A stretch of 64,000 nucleotides of DNA from Enterococcus viikkiensis (GCF_005405345.1 NZ_BJDW01000008.1:18252-82251); one strand, 5' to 3'; counted from the stretch's first letter, positions 17,846 to 26,756 are shown. Translations and numbers: made by a program. The notes: generated by a model not told the origin, from the letters alone.

Positions 17846-18463
17846 ATGACAAGTTATGAAAAACGAACCGATGATCATTTACTTTCTCCAGAGAATACCG
17901 TATTGACGGTAATTGATTATCAACCCACCCAAATCAATTCCATCAATTCCATGAACCGTTCTGAGTTGATCCGCAACACCGAGATCGTGATTGAGTTAGC
18001 CAAACTCTACAATATCCCGATTGTGCTTTCTACAGTAAATGTCGAAAAAGGTTGGAACACCGATACGATCCCCGTCTTAAAAAAAGCAGTCGGCGAAGAT
18101 GCACCCTCGTATGACCGCAGCTCCATCAACGCTTGGGAAGATAAAGAATACAACGAAGCGATTAAAGCCACTGGACGGAAGAAAATTTTGATCCTAGCTT
18201 TATGGACCGAAGCCTGCTTAACCTTCCCAACCTTAGATGCATTAAAAGAAGGTTACGAAGTTTATCCCATCGTCGATGCTGTTGGTGGTACATCAACGAT
18301 TGCTCACGAAACTGCCTTACGTCGAGTCGAACAAGCCGGCGCGCAATTAACGTCAATCGCCCAACTCGCTTGCGAATTACAACGCGATTGGAACCGCGAA
18401 GAAACGGTCCCAGGCTTTGACGAACTGTTAACGAAGTTTGGTGCATTTTCAAATTTGAGATAA
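17846..18463 (+). CDS. Isochorismatase-family cysteine hydrolase, YcaC-like
   Basis: A 205-residue cysteine hydrolase. Asp24 (VIDYQPTQ) and the nucleophile Cys124 (LWTEACLTFP) match the catalytic positions of the isochorismatase fold, and the C-terminal ACELQRDW segment is characteristic of E. coli YcaC. YcaC proteins form multimeric rings; their physiological substrate is not settled. The start at 17846 has AAAGGAGTG upstream. It is followed directly by IS remnant DNA. Confidence 0.85.
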   Translation: MTSYEKRTDDHLLSPENTVLTVIDYQPTQINSINSMNRSELIRNTEIVIELAKLYNIPIVLSTVNVEKGWNTDTIPVLKKAVGEDAPSYDRSSINAWEDKEYNEAIKATGRKKILILALWTEACLTFPTLDALKEGYEVYPIVDAVGGTSTIAHETALRRVEQAGAQLTSIAQLACELQRDWNREETVPGFDELLTKFGAFSNLR

Positions 18464-18480
18464 TTAAAAACTCATCTTAC

Positions 18481-18679
18481 TGAACCGATCCCCAAAAGTT
18501 AGACCAAAATCTGAGCTTTGGAGGTCGGTATTTTTATGACGAAATGTAACTTTGAACCAAAGCTGAAAATCATTTGTGAGTATTTAGAAGACAAGTGGGT
18601 TGCCAATACCTGGCAAAAAACTATTTTGTTAAAAGCAAGAAACAAGTGGGCGATCGGATCAATACCCATCAATCATTCG
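18481..18679 (+). mobile_element. IS3-family (IS150-like) remnant, 5' end with broken orfA
   Basis: The left end TGAACCGATCCCCAAAAGTT resembles IS150-group terminal repeats. An ATG at 18536 starts a degenerate OrfA (MTKCNFEPKLKIICEYLEDK). A frameshift near 18600 is needed to continue into the OrfA-like CQYLAKNYFVKSKKQVGD and then QSFGF. Homology ends abruptly at a broken DeoR gene; no orfB or right end is found. Non-functional. Confidence 0.65.
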
Positions 18680-18792
18680 GTTTCGCAATGTCATATCAGA
18701 TACTGACAAGTTATCCATAATATCACTTACACGAATGGTTCCATTTATTTCTAACAAAGACATGATTGCTTAAAATCGCTCGTTTTTAACAT
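18677..18792 (-). pseudogene. DeoR-family regulator fragment (N-terminal HTH)
   Basis: From ATG 18792 the minus strand encodes the start of a DeoR-type repressor after one frameshift and one stop: MSLLEINGTIRVSDIMDNL followed by SVSDMTLR, the DeoR winged-helix core. The gene is cut at the IS remnant, so only about 38 codons remain. It suggests a once-present sugar operon destroyed by the insertion. Confidence 0.65.
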
Positions 18793-18874
18793 TCAATATC
18801 CTCTATTCTCTTTATGGTATCCATTTTTGTTGAAATGTTCTAGCTTTAGTTTCGTTATTTGATCATTATTAAAC

Positions 18875-18922
18875 AAAAAAAACTTGAGCAAGAAAATCCT
18901 ACGAGATCTTCTTGCTCAAGTA
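18875..18922 (-). terminator. Terminator of the PTS/aldolase operon
   Basis: ACTTGAGCAAGAA/TTCTTGCTCAAGT stem (13 bp) and T8 on the minus strand, just after the aldolase stop. Confidence 0.9.
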
Positions 18923-18934
18923 ATTTAGCTAACT

Positions 18935-19687
18935 TTAATCACCGCCAGCAAAAATTTCTTCCCGATTGTAGATTGGTGTATGATCTTTCAAATCTTCGAT
19001 CGTGCCAATTTGTTTTCCTTTTGAATAGTAGCCGTCTAATAGACCTAATGATTGAAAAATCGTTTGCTTATAGGCAATTTCTGCATTCCACTCTGTTGTA
19101 TCAAGAATCTGCAATGCCTTGTGAATCGCTTCGATTCCTGTTTCACCAGGAGCACTGATTAAAACGCCATGACTATTTAATAGTAACATGTTTGGAATTG
19201 CTAACTGCTCTTTTTCCATATAAGTAGAAACCAATTCAGCTAATTCCGTCGAACAGTTTGGTTCAAAATCAAGCACTGGCACATAGCCAATTTTTTGAGT
19301 CGCTTCCGTTAAGTTGGGCATATCCAATCCGGAAGTTGCCCAAAACATCGCGTTTGGGGCATGGGCATGTAGTACCGCTTTAATTTCTGGGTTTGTATCA
19401 TAGACCGCTTCGTGCAAATTAATTTCCCGTGTTAATTGTCCTACTCCGTCGATCACTTTGCGAGTGTGTGGTTCTACTACTAAAATCTGAGCTGGCGAAA
19501 CCTCACCTAAATAAGCCTCTGACATCATTGTAGGGGTCATAATAATATATTCTTTTCCATAATCATCTGTTGTTTTGAAAGAAAAATTTCCTCCCGCAAC
19601 ATTCGTATTCTTTCGTGCGAAGATCAACTTCACAATCCGTGCTAAATCTTCTCTTTCTCTCTCAAAAATCATCCGTCCGTCTGACAT
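18935..19687 (-). CDS. Class II aldolase/adducin family protein (AraD/FucA-like)
   Basis: A 250-residue zinc aldolase. The phosphate-binding region resembles AGGNFSFK (37-44), zinc ligands are in VLHAHAPN near 108-112 and LLNSHGVLI near 185, as in L-fuculose- or L-ribulose-phosphate enzymes. Start 19687 is used because AAGGTGG is 8 nt upstream; a GTG lies four codons earlier. It is the last gene of the galactitol-type PTS operon and likely cleaves or epimerises the phosphorylated import product. A ketose-1-phosphate or bisphosphate made by the divergent PfkB kinase is a plausible substrate (inference). Confidence 0.85.
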   Translation of the reverse strand: MSDGRMIFEREREDLARIVKLIFARKNTNVAGGNFSFKTTDDYGKEYIIMTPTMMSEAYLGEVSPAQILVVEPHTRKVIDGVGQLTREINLHEAVYDTNPEIKAVLHAHAPNAMFWATSGLDMPNLTEATQKIGYVPVLDFEPNCSTELAELVSTYMEKEQLAIPNMLLLNSHGVLISAPGETGIEAIHKALQILDTTEWNAEIAYKQTIFQSLGLLDGYYSKGKQIGTIEDLKDHTPIYNREEIFAGGD

Positions 19688-19704
19688 AGTCGAGACCACC
19701 TTTT

Positions 19705-19971
19705 CTATTTTTTGAAAAATTTTTTACTAGTAATCGCAGTTTGAGCCGCTTTTCTGACTTCCATCGCTTCTTTGTACTTTTGCTTTCTGCGGCCATCGTA
19801 TTCTTTAAATAAGATCGGATTGCCATACTTGTATACACAGATTGCCAAAATAATGGCGATAAAATTAAAGATCAGCTGCTGGGTCATGAAGGCTAAGAGA
19901 AAACTAATAATCGCAAGAAAGAGAACTACTAACCATTTCGCTTTTTCTTTATTTTCTTTATTGTTTGTCAT
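19705..19971 (-). CDS. Small membrane protein of unknown function
   Basis: An 88-residue protein with two predicted TM helices (about 13-31 and 33-48) flanked by Lys/Arg-rich cytoplasmic ends; the C-terminal tail KYKEAMEVRKAAQ is amphipathic. It lies between the PTS IIC gene and the aldolase, with spacing below 40 bp on both sides, so it is part of the operon. I do not recognise a family. It may be an accessory of the permease. Confidence 0.6.
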   Translation of the reverse strand: MTNNKENKEKAKWLVVLFLAIISFLLAFMTQQLIFNFIAIILAICVYKYGNPILFKEYDGRRKQKYKEAMEVRKAAQTAITSKKFFKK

Positions 19972-20000
19972 TCGATTTTCCTACCCTTCAATGGTTTGAA

Positions 20001-21401
20001 TTAACCAGCGACTTTCACGCCACTAACTTTTTTATCTACTGTTGCTTCGTACCTTTGGCTTGGAACCTTGACTTTATTCATGTATTTGTACAACCAAACA
20101 AACATGGCAATAAAGACGATCGCACCAACGATTCCTAAAATATTTCCTTTAAAAGCTTCAGCAAATAAAATTCGAAACTCTGGCCCTTCAATTGATGACC
20201 ACGTGATCTGCTGACCTTTTTTAATTCCGTCTACCGCTCCGGTTTTATCTGCTAAACCAGTTAAAATCGGAGTTAAATAAGTTGCTGCGTATAGATAGAT
20301 TGGCATTGAAATAACACCCATGATCAGCATTCTGACAAGATTCCCACCAGTTAATAGCAACCCGCCGACTGCGATAGAATAGTTAATAATCCCAGCTAGG
20401 GGTAAAACTGCGTTGCCTGGCAAAATAATTGCGTAGCCAATAAAGACCGGTACTAAAAGAATCGCTGTTACCCAAATTTCTGAACGACCAGCCAATACAG
20501 GCCAGTCCAAACCAATATAGACTTCGCGATCTTTGAAACGTTTCTTCATCATTTCAGACATCGCATCTGCTAATGGAGAAAGTGATTGCATGAACATTTT
20601 AGAGATCATTGGGAACAATGCCATCGCTGTAGCGATTTGGATAGCCAAGTTCAATGAACCTGATACACCGTATGCCGCAGCTAATCCTAGGCCCAATCCG
20701 ATGATGAAGCCCATTACTGAGTTTTCTGAGAAAATCCCGATTTTTTTCTTTAAAGCTTTAGTATCTGCCTGTTTGTTAAAGAAAGGAATTTTATCCATAA
20801 TAATATTGATTGGCAACAAAAGTACCGCTGAAATATTCATTAAGTGAGTAACCGTTACCAATGGAATGCCTGTTAAATCTTCGATATGGCGTTGGAACAT
20901 ATCCCCCATCTTCAATTCTAAAATTACTTGCGCGATTGCTGTAGCAAAACCAGCTAATAAACTGCCGCTGATAAAATACACTAGATATGCCGTCAACGCT
21001 TTGCCCCAAACGTTCCACATATCAACGTTGAGTGTCTTCGTCCAATTCAAAACCAACATGACAAAGTTAACTCCTAAGACAACTGCGAAAAAGACAAATG
21101 CGTAAGACCATGACCAAGTAATACTCGCAGCTCCAGTCCATCCCAAGTCCAGGGCCGGAAGATTTAAACCGGTATTTTTAGCTAATGCTTCTGAAGCCGG
21201 GCTAACTGCGTTGGACATAAAACCGATTACCATCGACATTCCGGTAAAAGCGATCCCTAAAGTAATCGCTGACATAAATGCTTTCTTTAATTTCATTCCG
21301 GCAACTAATCCTAAAATCAAGATGATCAATGGAACAAAAATCGCCGAACCCAATCCTAAGATATAATTAATAATGTCTTGAAATATTTGCACTTTTCCCA
21401 C
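20001..21401 (-). CDS. PTS galactitol-type enzyme IIC
   Basis: A 466-residue polytopic permease of the galactitol (Gat) PTS family: the IVPLIILILGLVAGMKLKKA and FTGMSMVIGFM segments and the long hydrophobic helices are typical of EIIC-Gat. It translocates the sugar while EIIB phosphorylates it. Operon order is IIA-IIB-IIC-small membrane protein-aldolase. Substrate could be galactitol, a pentitol or a ketose; no polyol-phosphate dehydrogenase is present, so a ketose is a reasonable alternative. Confidence 0.9.
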   Translation of the reverse strand: MGKVQIFQDIINYILGLGSAIFVPLIILILGLVAGMKLKKAFMSAITLGIAFTGMSMVIGFMSNAVSPASEALAKNTGLNLPALDLGWTGAASITWSWSYAFVFFAVVLGVNFVMLVLNWTKTLNVDMWNVWGKALTAYLVYFISGSLLAGFATAIAQVILELKMGDMFQRHIEDLTGIPLVTVTHLMNISAVLLLPINIIMDKIPFFNKQADTKALKKKIGIFSENSVMGFIIGLGLGLAAAYGVSGSLNLAIQIATAMALFPMISKMFMQSLSPLADAMSEMMKKRFKDREVYIGLDWPVLAGRSEIWVTAILLVPVFIGYAIILPGNAVLPLAGIINYSIAVGGLLLTGGNLVRMLIMGVISMPIYLYAATYLTPILTGLADKTGAVDGIKKGQQITWSSIEGPEFRILFAEAFKGNILGIVGAIVFIAMFVWLYKYMNKVKVPSQRYEATVDKKVSGVKVAG

Positions 21402-21422
21402 TTCTTTCTATAGTAAGTTTTT

Positions 21423-21725
21423 TTATTCGACTAACGCTTTGATATCATCATAAATCTGCTCTGAGCCCATCCCCGTCAAGAAAGGAATTCCTGGGAAAAC
21501 CTTAACACCAAGTTCATCAGCTTTTTCTAAGACTTCATCATCTGGCTGCGCAACGTATACATAAATACCAGTTGAGGGTAATTCGGTTTGAATCGATTTA
21601 TAATCAACCGCATCAACCGGGAAATCAATTCCGTCATCTTCTAACAAACTAGCGATCTTACTCGCGATTGTTTGGCTTGTTGCTACGCCACTTCCACATG
21701 CTACAATCAGTCTTCTTTTCATCAT
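21423..21725 (-). CDS. PTS galactitol-type enzyme IIB
   Basis: A 100-residue EIIB. The phosphocysteine is Cys10 in LIVACGSGVATSQT, the standard P-loop of the Gat/lactose-type IIB fold. It accepts phosphate from EIIA and passes it to the sugar in EIIC. Two tandem ATGs follow AGGAGG. Spacing to IIC is 21 bp and to IIA 22 bp. Confidence 0.92.
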   Translation of the reverse strand: MMKRRLIVACGSGVATSQTIASKIASLLEDDGIDFPVDAVDYKSIQTELPSTGIYVYVAQPDDEVLEKADELGVKVFPGIPFLTGMGSEQIYDDIKALVE

Positions 21726-21747
21726 AAATTCCTCCTAAACTTCTCTA

Positions 21748-22209
21748 TTAAATATTGTTAGTAAACAATTGATAGGTTTTATTGATATCTTTTTCGTTAA
21801 TAAATTCAGTGACAAACTCTTCTTTCATGAATAATTCCATAAAAGCTTGCAGTAAACCAACTTGACTTTTCGGATCTTTAATACCCAAGAAAAATAAATT
21901 TTTCACCTTCATTTCTTGGCTATCACCCATTTGTTTGACTTTTACCTCATCTTTAAGGCGAGCAATGTACACAAATGGCCTCTCAATATACTCTGGATCA
22001 GAATGCGGTAGTGCAATATTGACATGCTGGGTAATCAATCCGGTAGGAAATTTTTCTTCCCTAGCGATGATCCCGTTTAAGTAACCCTCGTTTACGAATC
22101 CGAGCTCCTTTAAGTGTTCCGCAACCTGCCGAAAAACTTCGACCTCATTTTCTCCCTTCAACTCAAGGCTAATCAGTTCTTGATCGAACATCTCCTTGTA
22201 ATTCATCAT
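21748..22209 (-). CDS. PTS enzyme IIA (fructose/mannitol-galactitol type)
   Basis: A 153-residue EIIA with phosphorylated His69 in NIALPHSDPEYI, the PTS_EIIA type 2 motif; residues 50-62 contain the conserved REEKFPTGL segment. It is phosphorylated by HPr and is first in its operon. Upstream are a strong promoter, a cre-like site and a DeoR-type operator. Confidence 0.92.
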   Translation of the reverse strand: MMNYKEMFDQELISLELKGENEVEVFRQVAEHLKELGFVNEGYLNGIIAREEKFPTGLITQHVNIALPHSDPEYIERPFVYIARLKDEVKVKQMGDSQEMKVKNLFFLGIKDPKSQVGLLQAFMELFMKEEFVTEFINEKDINKTYQLFTNNI

Positions 22210-22242
22210 TTCGCTCCTTTCTGATAAACGTTGAAACGTTTT

Positions 22243-22259
22243 GTTAATATTTGTTAAAT
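22243..22259. promoter_or_regulatory. DeoR operator copy 1
   Basis: GTTAATATTTGTTAAAT, just downstream of the PTS-operon -10. The same 17-mer with one change occurs reversed at 22364-22380, next to the divergent deoR-type gene. Confidence 0.6.
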
Positions 22260-22275
22260 TTTGTTTTACAATGTA

Positions 22276-22304
22276 AATATAAACCGCTGGTTTTCATTTG
22301 TCAA
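22276..22304 (-). promoter_or_regulatory. Promoter of the PTS operon
   Basis: Minus-strand TTGACA, 17-bp spacer, TATATT; a near-consensus sigma-A promoter. Confidence 0.8.
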
Positions 22305-22312
22305 CGCTTTCT
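22299..22312 (-). promoter_or_regulatory. cre site overlapping the PTS-operon -35
   Basis: Minus-strand AGAAAGCGTTGACA matches the CcpA consensus TGAAAGCGTTWWCA except at two positions and shares the TTGACA hexamer, so CcpA binding would block the polymerase. Confidence 0.6.
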
Positions 22313-22363
22313 TTATTTTTTTTAATCAAAAAAGCACATTTATTTTCAAAAATATTCTGATTT

Positions 22364-22380
22364 ATTTAACAAACATTAAC
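22364..22380. promoter_or_regulatory. DeoR operator copy 2 (reverse orientation)
   Basis: ATTTAACAAACATTAAC, the reverse complement of copy 1 with one mismatch, 20 bp before the -35 of the regulator gene. Confidence 0.6.
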
Positions 22381-22399
22381 ACAACTTAACAGTTTTTGC

Positions 22400-22428
22400 T
22401 TGCATTTTTCCTTTTCTAATGCTATTAA
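22400..22428 (+). promoter_or_regulatory. Promoter of the deoR-type/pfkB unit
   Basis: TTGCAT, 17-bp spacer, TATTAA, upstream of the regulator start. Confidence 0.55.
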
Positions 22429-22494
22429 TTGTATATAAGAATTCTAGCTTGACTGACTATTTTGTAAGAGCTTACTTATTAAGGAGTGTTTTCT

Positions 22495-23256
22495 ATGTTG
22501 AAAAAGGAGCGGCAAGAAAAAATTTTAACTTTGCTGCATAAGAACGATTACTTATCAATTCCAGAAATATCGACAAACTTAAATGTTTCAGATATGACGA
22601 TCAGAAGAGATATCAATGAACTGGCAGATCAATCGCTATTAGTAAAAATTTATGGTGGGGCTCAAAAGCTAGAGAAGATTGAGCAAGAATTATCGACCCA
22701 AGAAAAAATCGATACGAATGTGACCGAAAAACAATTTATCGGTAAAGTAATGAATAGTATTATTTCAGATAATGATACGATTTATATTGGAGCAGGAACA
22801 ACTATGCTCCACGCCTTGCCCGAAATCAAAAAAGCAAACTTATTTGTCATCACAAATAGTTTGCTGGCCTTTAATTATTTAATTCATAACACGGATTATC
22901 GAGTCTTGCTGACCGGCGGAGAGTTTTCTCGAACAACGGAGGAATTTTATGGTGAAATCGCTGAAAAAAGCTTCGATAACATCAACATTGATCGAGCGTT
23001 TGCTGCTACTAATGGTGTTTTTGACAATAATGTAACCACTGCTAATCCTGTTGAAGGTTCAATTCAACGTGTTGCTTTTAAACACGCTAGAAAGAAATAT
23101 GTCGTGGCTGATAGTTCAAAATTCAATCGGTCTGATGTCTATACCTTCTATTCGTTGTCAGATATCGATTGTTTGATTACAGATGATAAGTTAACCAATA
23201 CAACTCGTGATTACTATAATACCTTTACTAAGATTTTGAAGGAGGAGCATGCATGA
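22495..23256 (+). CDS. DeoR/GlpR family transcriptional regulator
   Basis: A 253-residue repressor: N-terminal winged helix (IPEISTNLNVSDMTIRRDINEL, residues 22-42) and C-terminal DeoR sensor domain with the phosphosugar-binding segments IYIGAGTTMLH and ADSSKFNRS. Start 22495 follows AAGGAG by 8 nt; an upstream GTG is less likely. It overlaps the kinase gene by 4 bp (ATGA). Divergent orientation and shared operator copies indicate it controls the PTS operon, probably responding to a ketose phosphate or bisphosphate. Confidence 0.9.
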   Translation: MLKKERQEKILTLLHKNDYLSIPEISTNLNVSDMTIRRDINELADQSLLVKIYGGAQKLEKIEQELSTQEKIDTNVTEKQFIGKVMNSIISDNDTIYIGAGTTMLHALPEIKKANLFVITNSLLAFNYLIHNTDYRVLLTGGEFSRTTEEFYGEIAEKSFDNINIDRAFAATNGVFDNNVTTANPVEGSIQRVAFKHARKKYVVADSSKFNRSDVYTFYSLSDIDCLITDDKLTNTTRDYYNTFTKILKEEHA

Positions 23257-24224
23257 TTTTGACAATTACCCTAAACCCATCGATGGATTATAATTACTTA
23301 GTTCCTTCGCTTACGCTAGATCAAGTCAATCGTGTAGAAAACCCTCATACTTCCATTGGCGGTAAAGGGATTAATGCGGGTCGAGTCATTGCACAGTCAG
23401 GTGGGAAGGTCATCTTAACTGGCATCCTTGGCGGCCCAGTTGGTCAAAATATCCTAGATACCTTAATAGGAGAAGATCGATATCAACTAGAGTTTTTGAC
23501 CGTCGACGGCAATTCTCGTAATGCAATCACTATCATGCACGATGATGATATTCATACAGAGTTAGTAGAGCGTGGTCTTTATTTATCAAAAAAAGATGAA
23601 GCAAGGTTCTTCCAACATCTTGCTCTGCTCTTAAATAGATACCCCATCAAGGTGATTTGTGTTTCCGGTTCCGTCAATTCCGACGATCCCAATTTTCACG
23701 GCAAACTATTGCAGTTTCTACGGGAACGTTTAGGCAATGAATTCCCGATATTGATGGATATCTCCGGTGAGCAATTGGAACATTGTTTAGCAAATCCTGC
23801 TATTCGGCCTAGCTTTATTAAACCTAATACGCACGAATTAAGTGAATTGATTGGAAAAGAGATCGATTCATTAGAAGAAATCATCACCATCTTAGAAACA
23901 AAACTTTTTGCCGAGATTGAGACGATCATGATTTCCTGCGGCGGTAACGGCGCCATCGTCAAGCATAATGAAACGATTTACAACGTTCGGATTCCCCAGG
24001 TTTCAATCGTTAATACAACAGGTTGCGGAGATTCTACGGTTGGCGGTATGGCTTATGCCATTAGTCAGAATTTTTCAATTGAAGATGCCATTAAATATGC
24101 TATGGCCTGTGGCATCTCCAACGCTCAATTCGAAACAAACGGTACGATTGATAAGGTACAATTAAAGACTTTTATTCCGGATATTCATTTGGAAAAAATT
24201 GCGGCTGTAAGTTCAAAAAGTTAA
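23253..24224 (+). CDS. PfkB-family hexose-phosphate kinase (1-phosphofructokinase/tagatose-6-P kinase type)
   Basis: A 323-residue ribokinase-fold kinase. MILTITLNPSMDYNY and the N-terminal GGKGINAGRV signature, together with the catalytic anion-hole motif TTGCGDSTVGG (Asp near 253), match the FruK/LacC branch. It probably phosphorylates the PTS product at the second position to give a 1,6-bisphosphate that the aldolase could cleave. Translationally coupled to the DeoR regulator. Confidence 0.87.
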   Translation: MILTITLNPSMDYNYLVPSLTLDQVNRVENPHTSIGGKGINAGRVIAQSGGKVILTGILGGPVGQNILDTLIGEDRYQLEFLTVDGNSRNAITIMHDDDIHTELVERGLYLSKKDEARFFQHLALLLNRYPIKVICVSGSVNSDDPNFHGKLLQFLRERLGNEFPILMDISGEQLEHCLANPAIRPSFIKPNTHELSELIGKEIDSLEEIITILETKLFAEIETIMISCGGNGAIVKHNETIYNVRIPQVSIVNTTGCGDSTVGGMAYAISQNFSIEDAIKYAMACGISNAQFETNGTIDKVQLKTFIPDIHLEKIAAVSSKS

Positions 24225-24237
24225 ATTCGACCAGCAT

Positions 24238-24284
24238 AAAAAGACTAGGCAGATTCTTGAGTCTTAGAATCTGCCTAGTCTTTT
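24238..24284. terminator. Bidirectional terminator
   Basis: 16-bp perfect stem AAGACTAGGCAGATTC/GAATCTGCCTAGTCTT with T-tracts, between the convergent kinase and glycyl-radical-enzyme genes. Confidence 0.93.
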
Positions 24285-24306
24285 AATTATTTGTCTTTTG
24301 ATGCAT

Positions 24307-26736
24307 TTACAACCTATGCTCCGTCCGCTCAATAATATCATCTTGTGTCGCCTTCGATAAGACATTGAAGAACGCCGAATAACCAGCCACACGAACAATT
24401 AAATCACGATGCTTTTCTGGGTGTTCTTGCGCATCAATCAAGGTTTCTCTTGAGACCACATTGTATTGGATATGATACCCATGCAGCTTATTGAAGAAAG
24501 CCCGCAGCAACATGATCAATTTTTGTTTATCTTCTTCTTTGGCAAGTGTTTGAGGATTGACCTTTTGATTCAGTAAAACACCACCAAGAATAGCTTCGGT
24601 CCGCAACTTCGACACAGATTTCAATACAGCTGTCGGTCCGTTTTTATCCATGTTATGAGAAGGGGAGCAGCCTTCTGCCAGCGGTACCCACGCATTTCGG
24701 CCGTCCGGTGTCGCCATGGTTGCTTTTCCTTGGCCCACATTCGCTGAGATCGATGACGTTCCTGAATAGCGGATTCCGCCGATTGGTCCTCTTCCATAGC
24801 GCATATTGGGGTATTTGGCAATTTCATCGATGTAGCTGTCATAGGCTGCTGTAATTAATTGATCGACACGATCGTCATCGTTTCCGTATTTTGGTACATC
24901 ATTTAAGATCATTTGCTGGATTTCTTGGCTACGTTCACTTGCATAATCCGTCATCAAAGCTTCCCACAACTCTTTGGGTGTGACCTTTTCTTCATCAAAA
25001 ACCAGCTGCTTGATGGCTGCTAATGAATCCGCCATATTAGCGATCCCGACTTGCAATCCAGAAATAAAATCATAGACCGCACCGCCTTCTTTTAAGGTCT
25101 TGCCGCGGCCGATACAATCTTCAGTTAATGCTGAGCATAAAATATCAGGCACATCCCGTTCTAATCCTAAATCAATCGCATTTTCTACAATCACACTCAT
25201 GCGGGTCAGCTCACGCACCGTTTTGTCCCAAGCCATTTGAAGCTCCTCATAGGAATGCATCTCTTTGAAATGTCCATAGCCTTGAACAAAGCGTTTTCCT
25301 GAAACAGGGTCAATCCCATCATTCATAGCAATCATCAAAATTTTCGGGAAATTCATATAGCTCATACCGGTACAGCGATAACCCCATTTTCCCGGAACCG
25401 CCGTTTCCACACAACCGATCGCACTATAATCATAGGCATCCTCTTCCGTCACTCCTACCTTCATGAAGGAGGGAATAATGATCTCATCATTGTTGAACGC
25501 CGGCATGCCAAAACCTAGTTTCATCACTTCGATACACTCACTCATGAAACGATTGTCTAACCCCGCATGATAACGTACTGTCAAATTCGGTTGCGGCAAT
25601 TTGGTTTGGGCAACACTACGTAAAACTAAGTACGATAACTGATTAACTGCATCTTTTTTATCGCGGGTTTGTCCGCCGATCGTGACATTTTGATAAAGCG
25701 GGCTACCTGCACTACTGAACGTATGGGCTTGGCTACGGACCTTATTGACTGTTAAGGTTTTGATCCAAAGATTCGTCAAAAGTTCCACCGCTTGATCTTC
25801 CGTAATCGTCCCTTTGTCCAAATCCGTTTTTAAATAAGGATAAATGTATTGGTCAAAACGTCCATAAGACAAGGAATGACCATTTGATTCAATTTGTAAA
25901 AGTAATTGAATGAACCATGTCGCTTGAACCGCTTCTTGAAACGTTTCAGCTGGTTCATAAGGAACCTTTCCACAGATCCGGCTAATTTCTAATAATTCCT
26001 CCCGCCGTTTAGGATTCGCTGTTTCCGCTTTTTCTTTAGCCAGCGCTGAGAAGCGTTCCGCAAAAGTCTTTACCGCGTCAATCATAATTAAGACTGCTTT
26101 GTAAAACTGATACTTATCCAAGCTTTCTGGAATCGTCAAATCTAGTGCGGCTTTTTCCTTTTTCGTTCGTTCTTCATACCCCTTCAACCCCACTCGCAGC
26201 ATTTGTCCATAATCTACCGCCAAATGAGCGTCGCCAGAATTCAGCTTGCCTTCCATTCCGAAAAAACCGGTCTCCATAAAAACACTGACTTCATCTGGCA
26301 ATAGTGCCCAGCCTTTGGCCCGTAAATTATTATTTTCCCAAAATGGTGCGATGGAGCGTAGCTCTTCTTTGGTTTTATCCGTGATATAGAACACATCCCC
26401 ATCACGTTTTTCAAACAAATCCAATTCATTCAGAACAAATTCCATCGTGTATTCCGGAAAAATTGGTGCATCTCGATTAGAAGAAGCTTGATTGCCTACG
26501 ATCAGCGTCTCTTCTTCAATAAAAATCGTCATCTTTTCTAAAATATTCTGCAGCATCAGCGCCCGTTTCACTGTACTCGGTTGATTTTGATGCTGTTGAT
26601 AGGCCTCCGTCGCAAGCAACGCCCGTTCTGCATCAATATACGGTTTTTTCGTCAAAACAGACTCACGAAAACGATTCATTCGATCCGATAATTGCCCAAA
26701 ATACGGTGCCTTCAGTTCTTTTGTTTGGATACTCAT
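24307..26736 (-). CDS. Glycyl radical enzyme (PFL/diol-dehydratase superfamily, PflD/YbiW-like)
   Basis: An 809-residue oxygen-sensitive enzyme. The glycyl radical motif RVAGYSAFF has Gly785, and the thiyl site GCVET has Cys442 and Glu444. GCVET (rather than the adjacent Cys-Cys of true pyruvate formate-lyase) puts it with the dehydratase/YbiW-PflD group. The frame extends 27 codons upstream; ATG 26736 is chosen for GGAGGG. It pairs with a radical-SAM activase and a DeoR regulator nearby. Glycerol or diol dehydratase is one option, but the substrate cannot be fixed from sequence and no microcompartment genes are present. Confidence 0.88.
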   Translation of the reverse strand: MSIQTKELKAPYFGQLSDRMNRFRESVLTKKPYIDAERALLATEAYQQHQNQPSTVKRALMLQNILEKMTIFIEEETLIVGNQASSNRDAPIFPEYTMEFVLNELDLFEKRDGDVFYITDKTKEELRSIAPFWENNNLRAKGWALLPDEVSVFMETGFFGMEGKLNSGDAHLAVDYGQMLRVGLKGYEERTKKEKAALDLTIPESLDKYQFYKAVLIMIDAVKTFAERFSALAKEKAETANPKRREELLEISRICGKVPYEPAETFQEAVQATWFIQLLLQIESNGHSLSYGRFDQYIYPYLKTDLDKGTITEDQAVELLTNLWIKTLTVNKVRSQAHTFSSAGSPLYQNVTIGGQTRDKKDAVNQLSYLVLRSVAQTKLPQPNLTVRYHAGLDNRFMSECIEVMKLGFGMPAFNNDEIIIPSFMKVGVTEEDAYDYSAIGCVETAVPGKWGYRCTGMSYMNFPKILMIAMNDGIDPVSGKRFVQGYGHFKEMHSYEELQMAWDKTVRELTRMSVIVENAIDLGLERDVPDILCSALTEDCIGRGKTLKEGGAVYDFISGLQVGIANMADSLAAIKQLVFDEEKVTPKELWEALMTDYASERSQEIQQMILNDVPKYGNDDDRVDQLITAAYDSYIDEIAKYPNMRYGRGPIGGIRYSGTSSISANVGQGKATMATPDGRNAWVPLAEGCSPSHNMDKNGPTAVLKSVSKLRTEAILGGVLLNQKVNPQTLAKEEDKQKLIMLLRAFFNKLHGYHIQYNVVSRETLIDAQEHPEKHRDLIVRVAGYSAFFNVLSKATQDDIIERTEHRL

Positions 26737-26756
26737 GATTAGCCCTCCGTTTTTCA

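Noticed and set aside
24307..26736. Genuine pyruvate formate-lyase (pflB)
   Set aside because: The active site is GCVET with a single Cys instead of the Cys-Cys pair of PflB.
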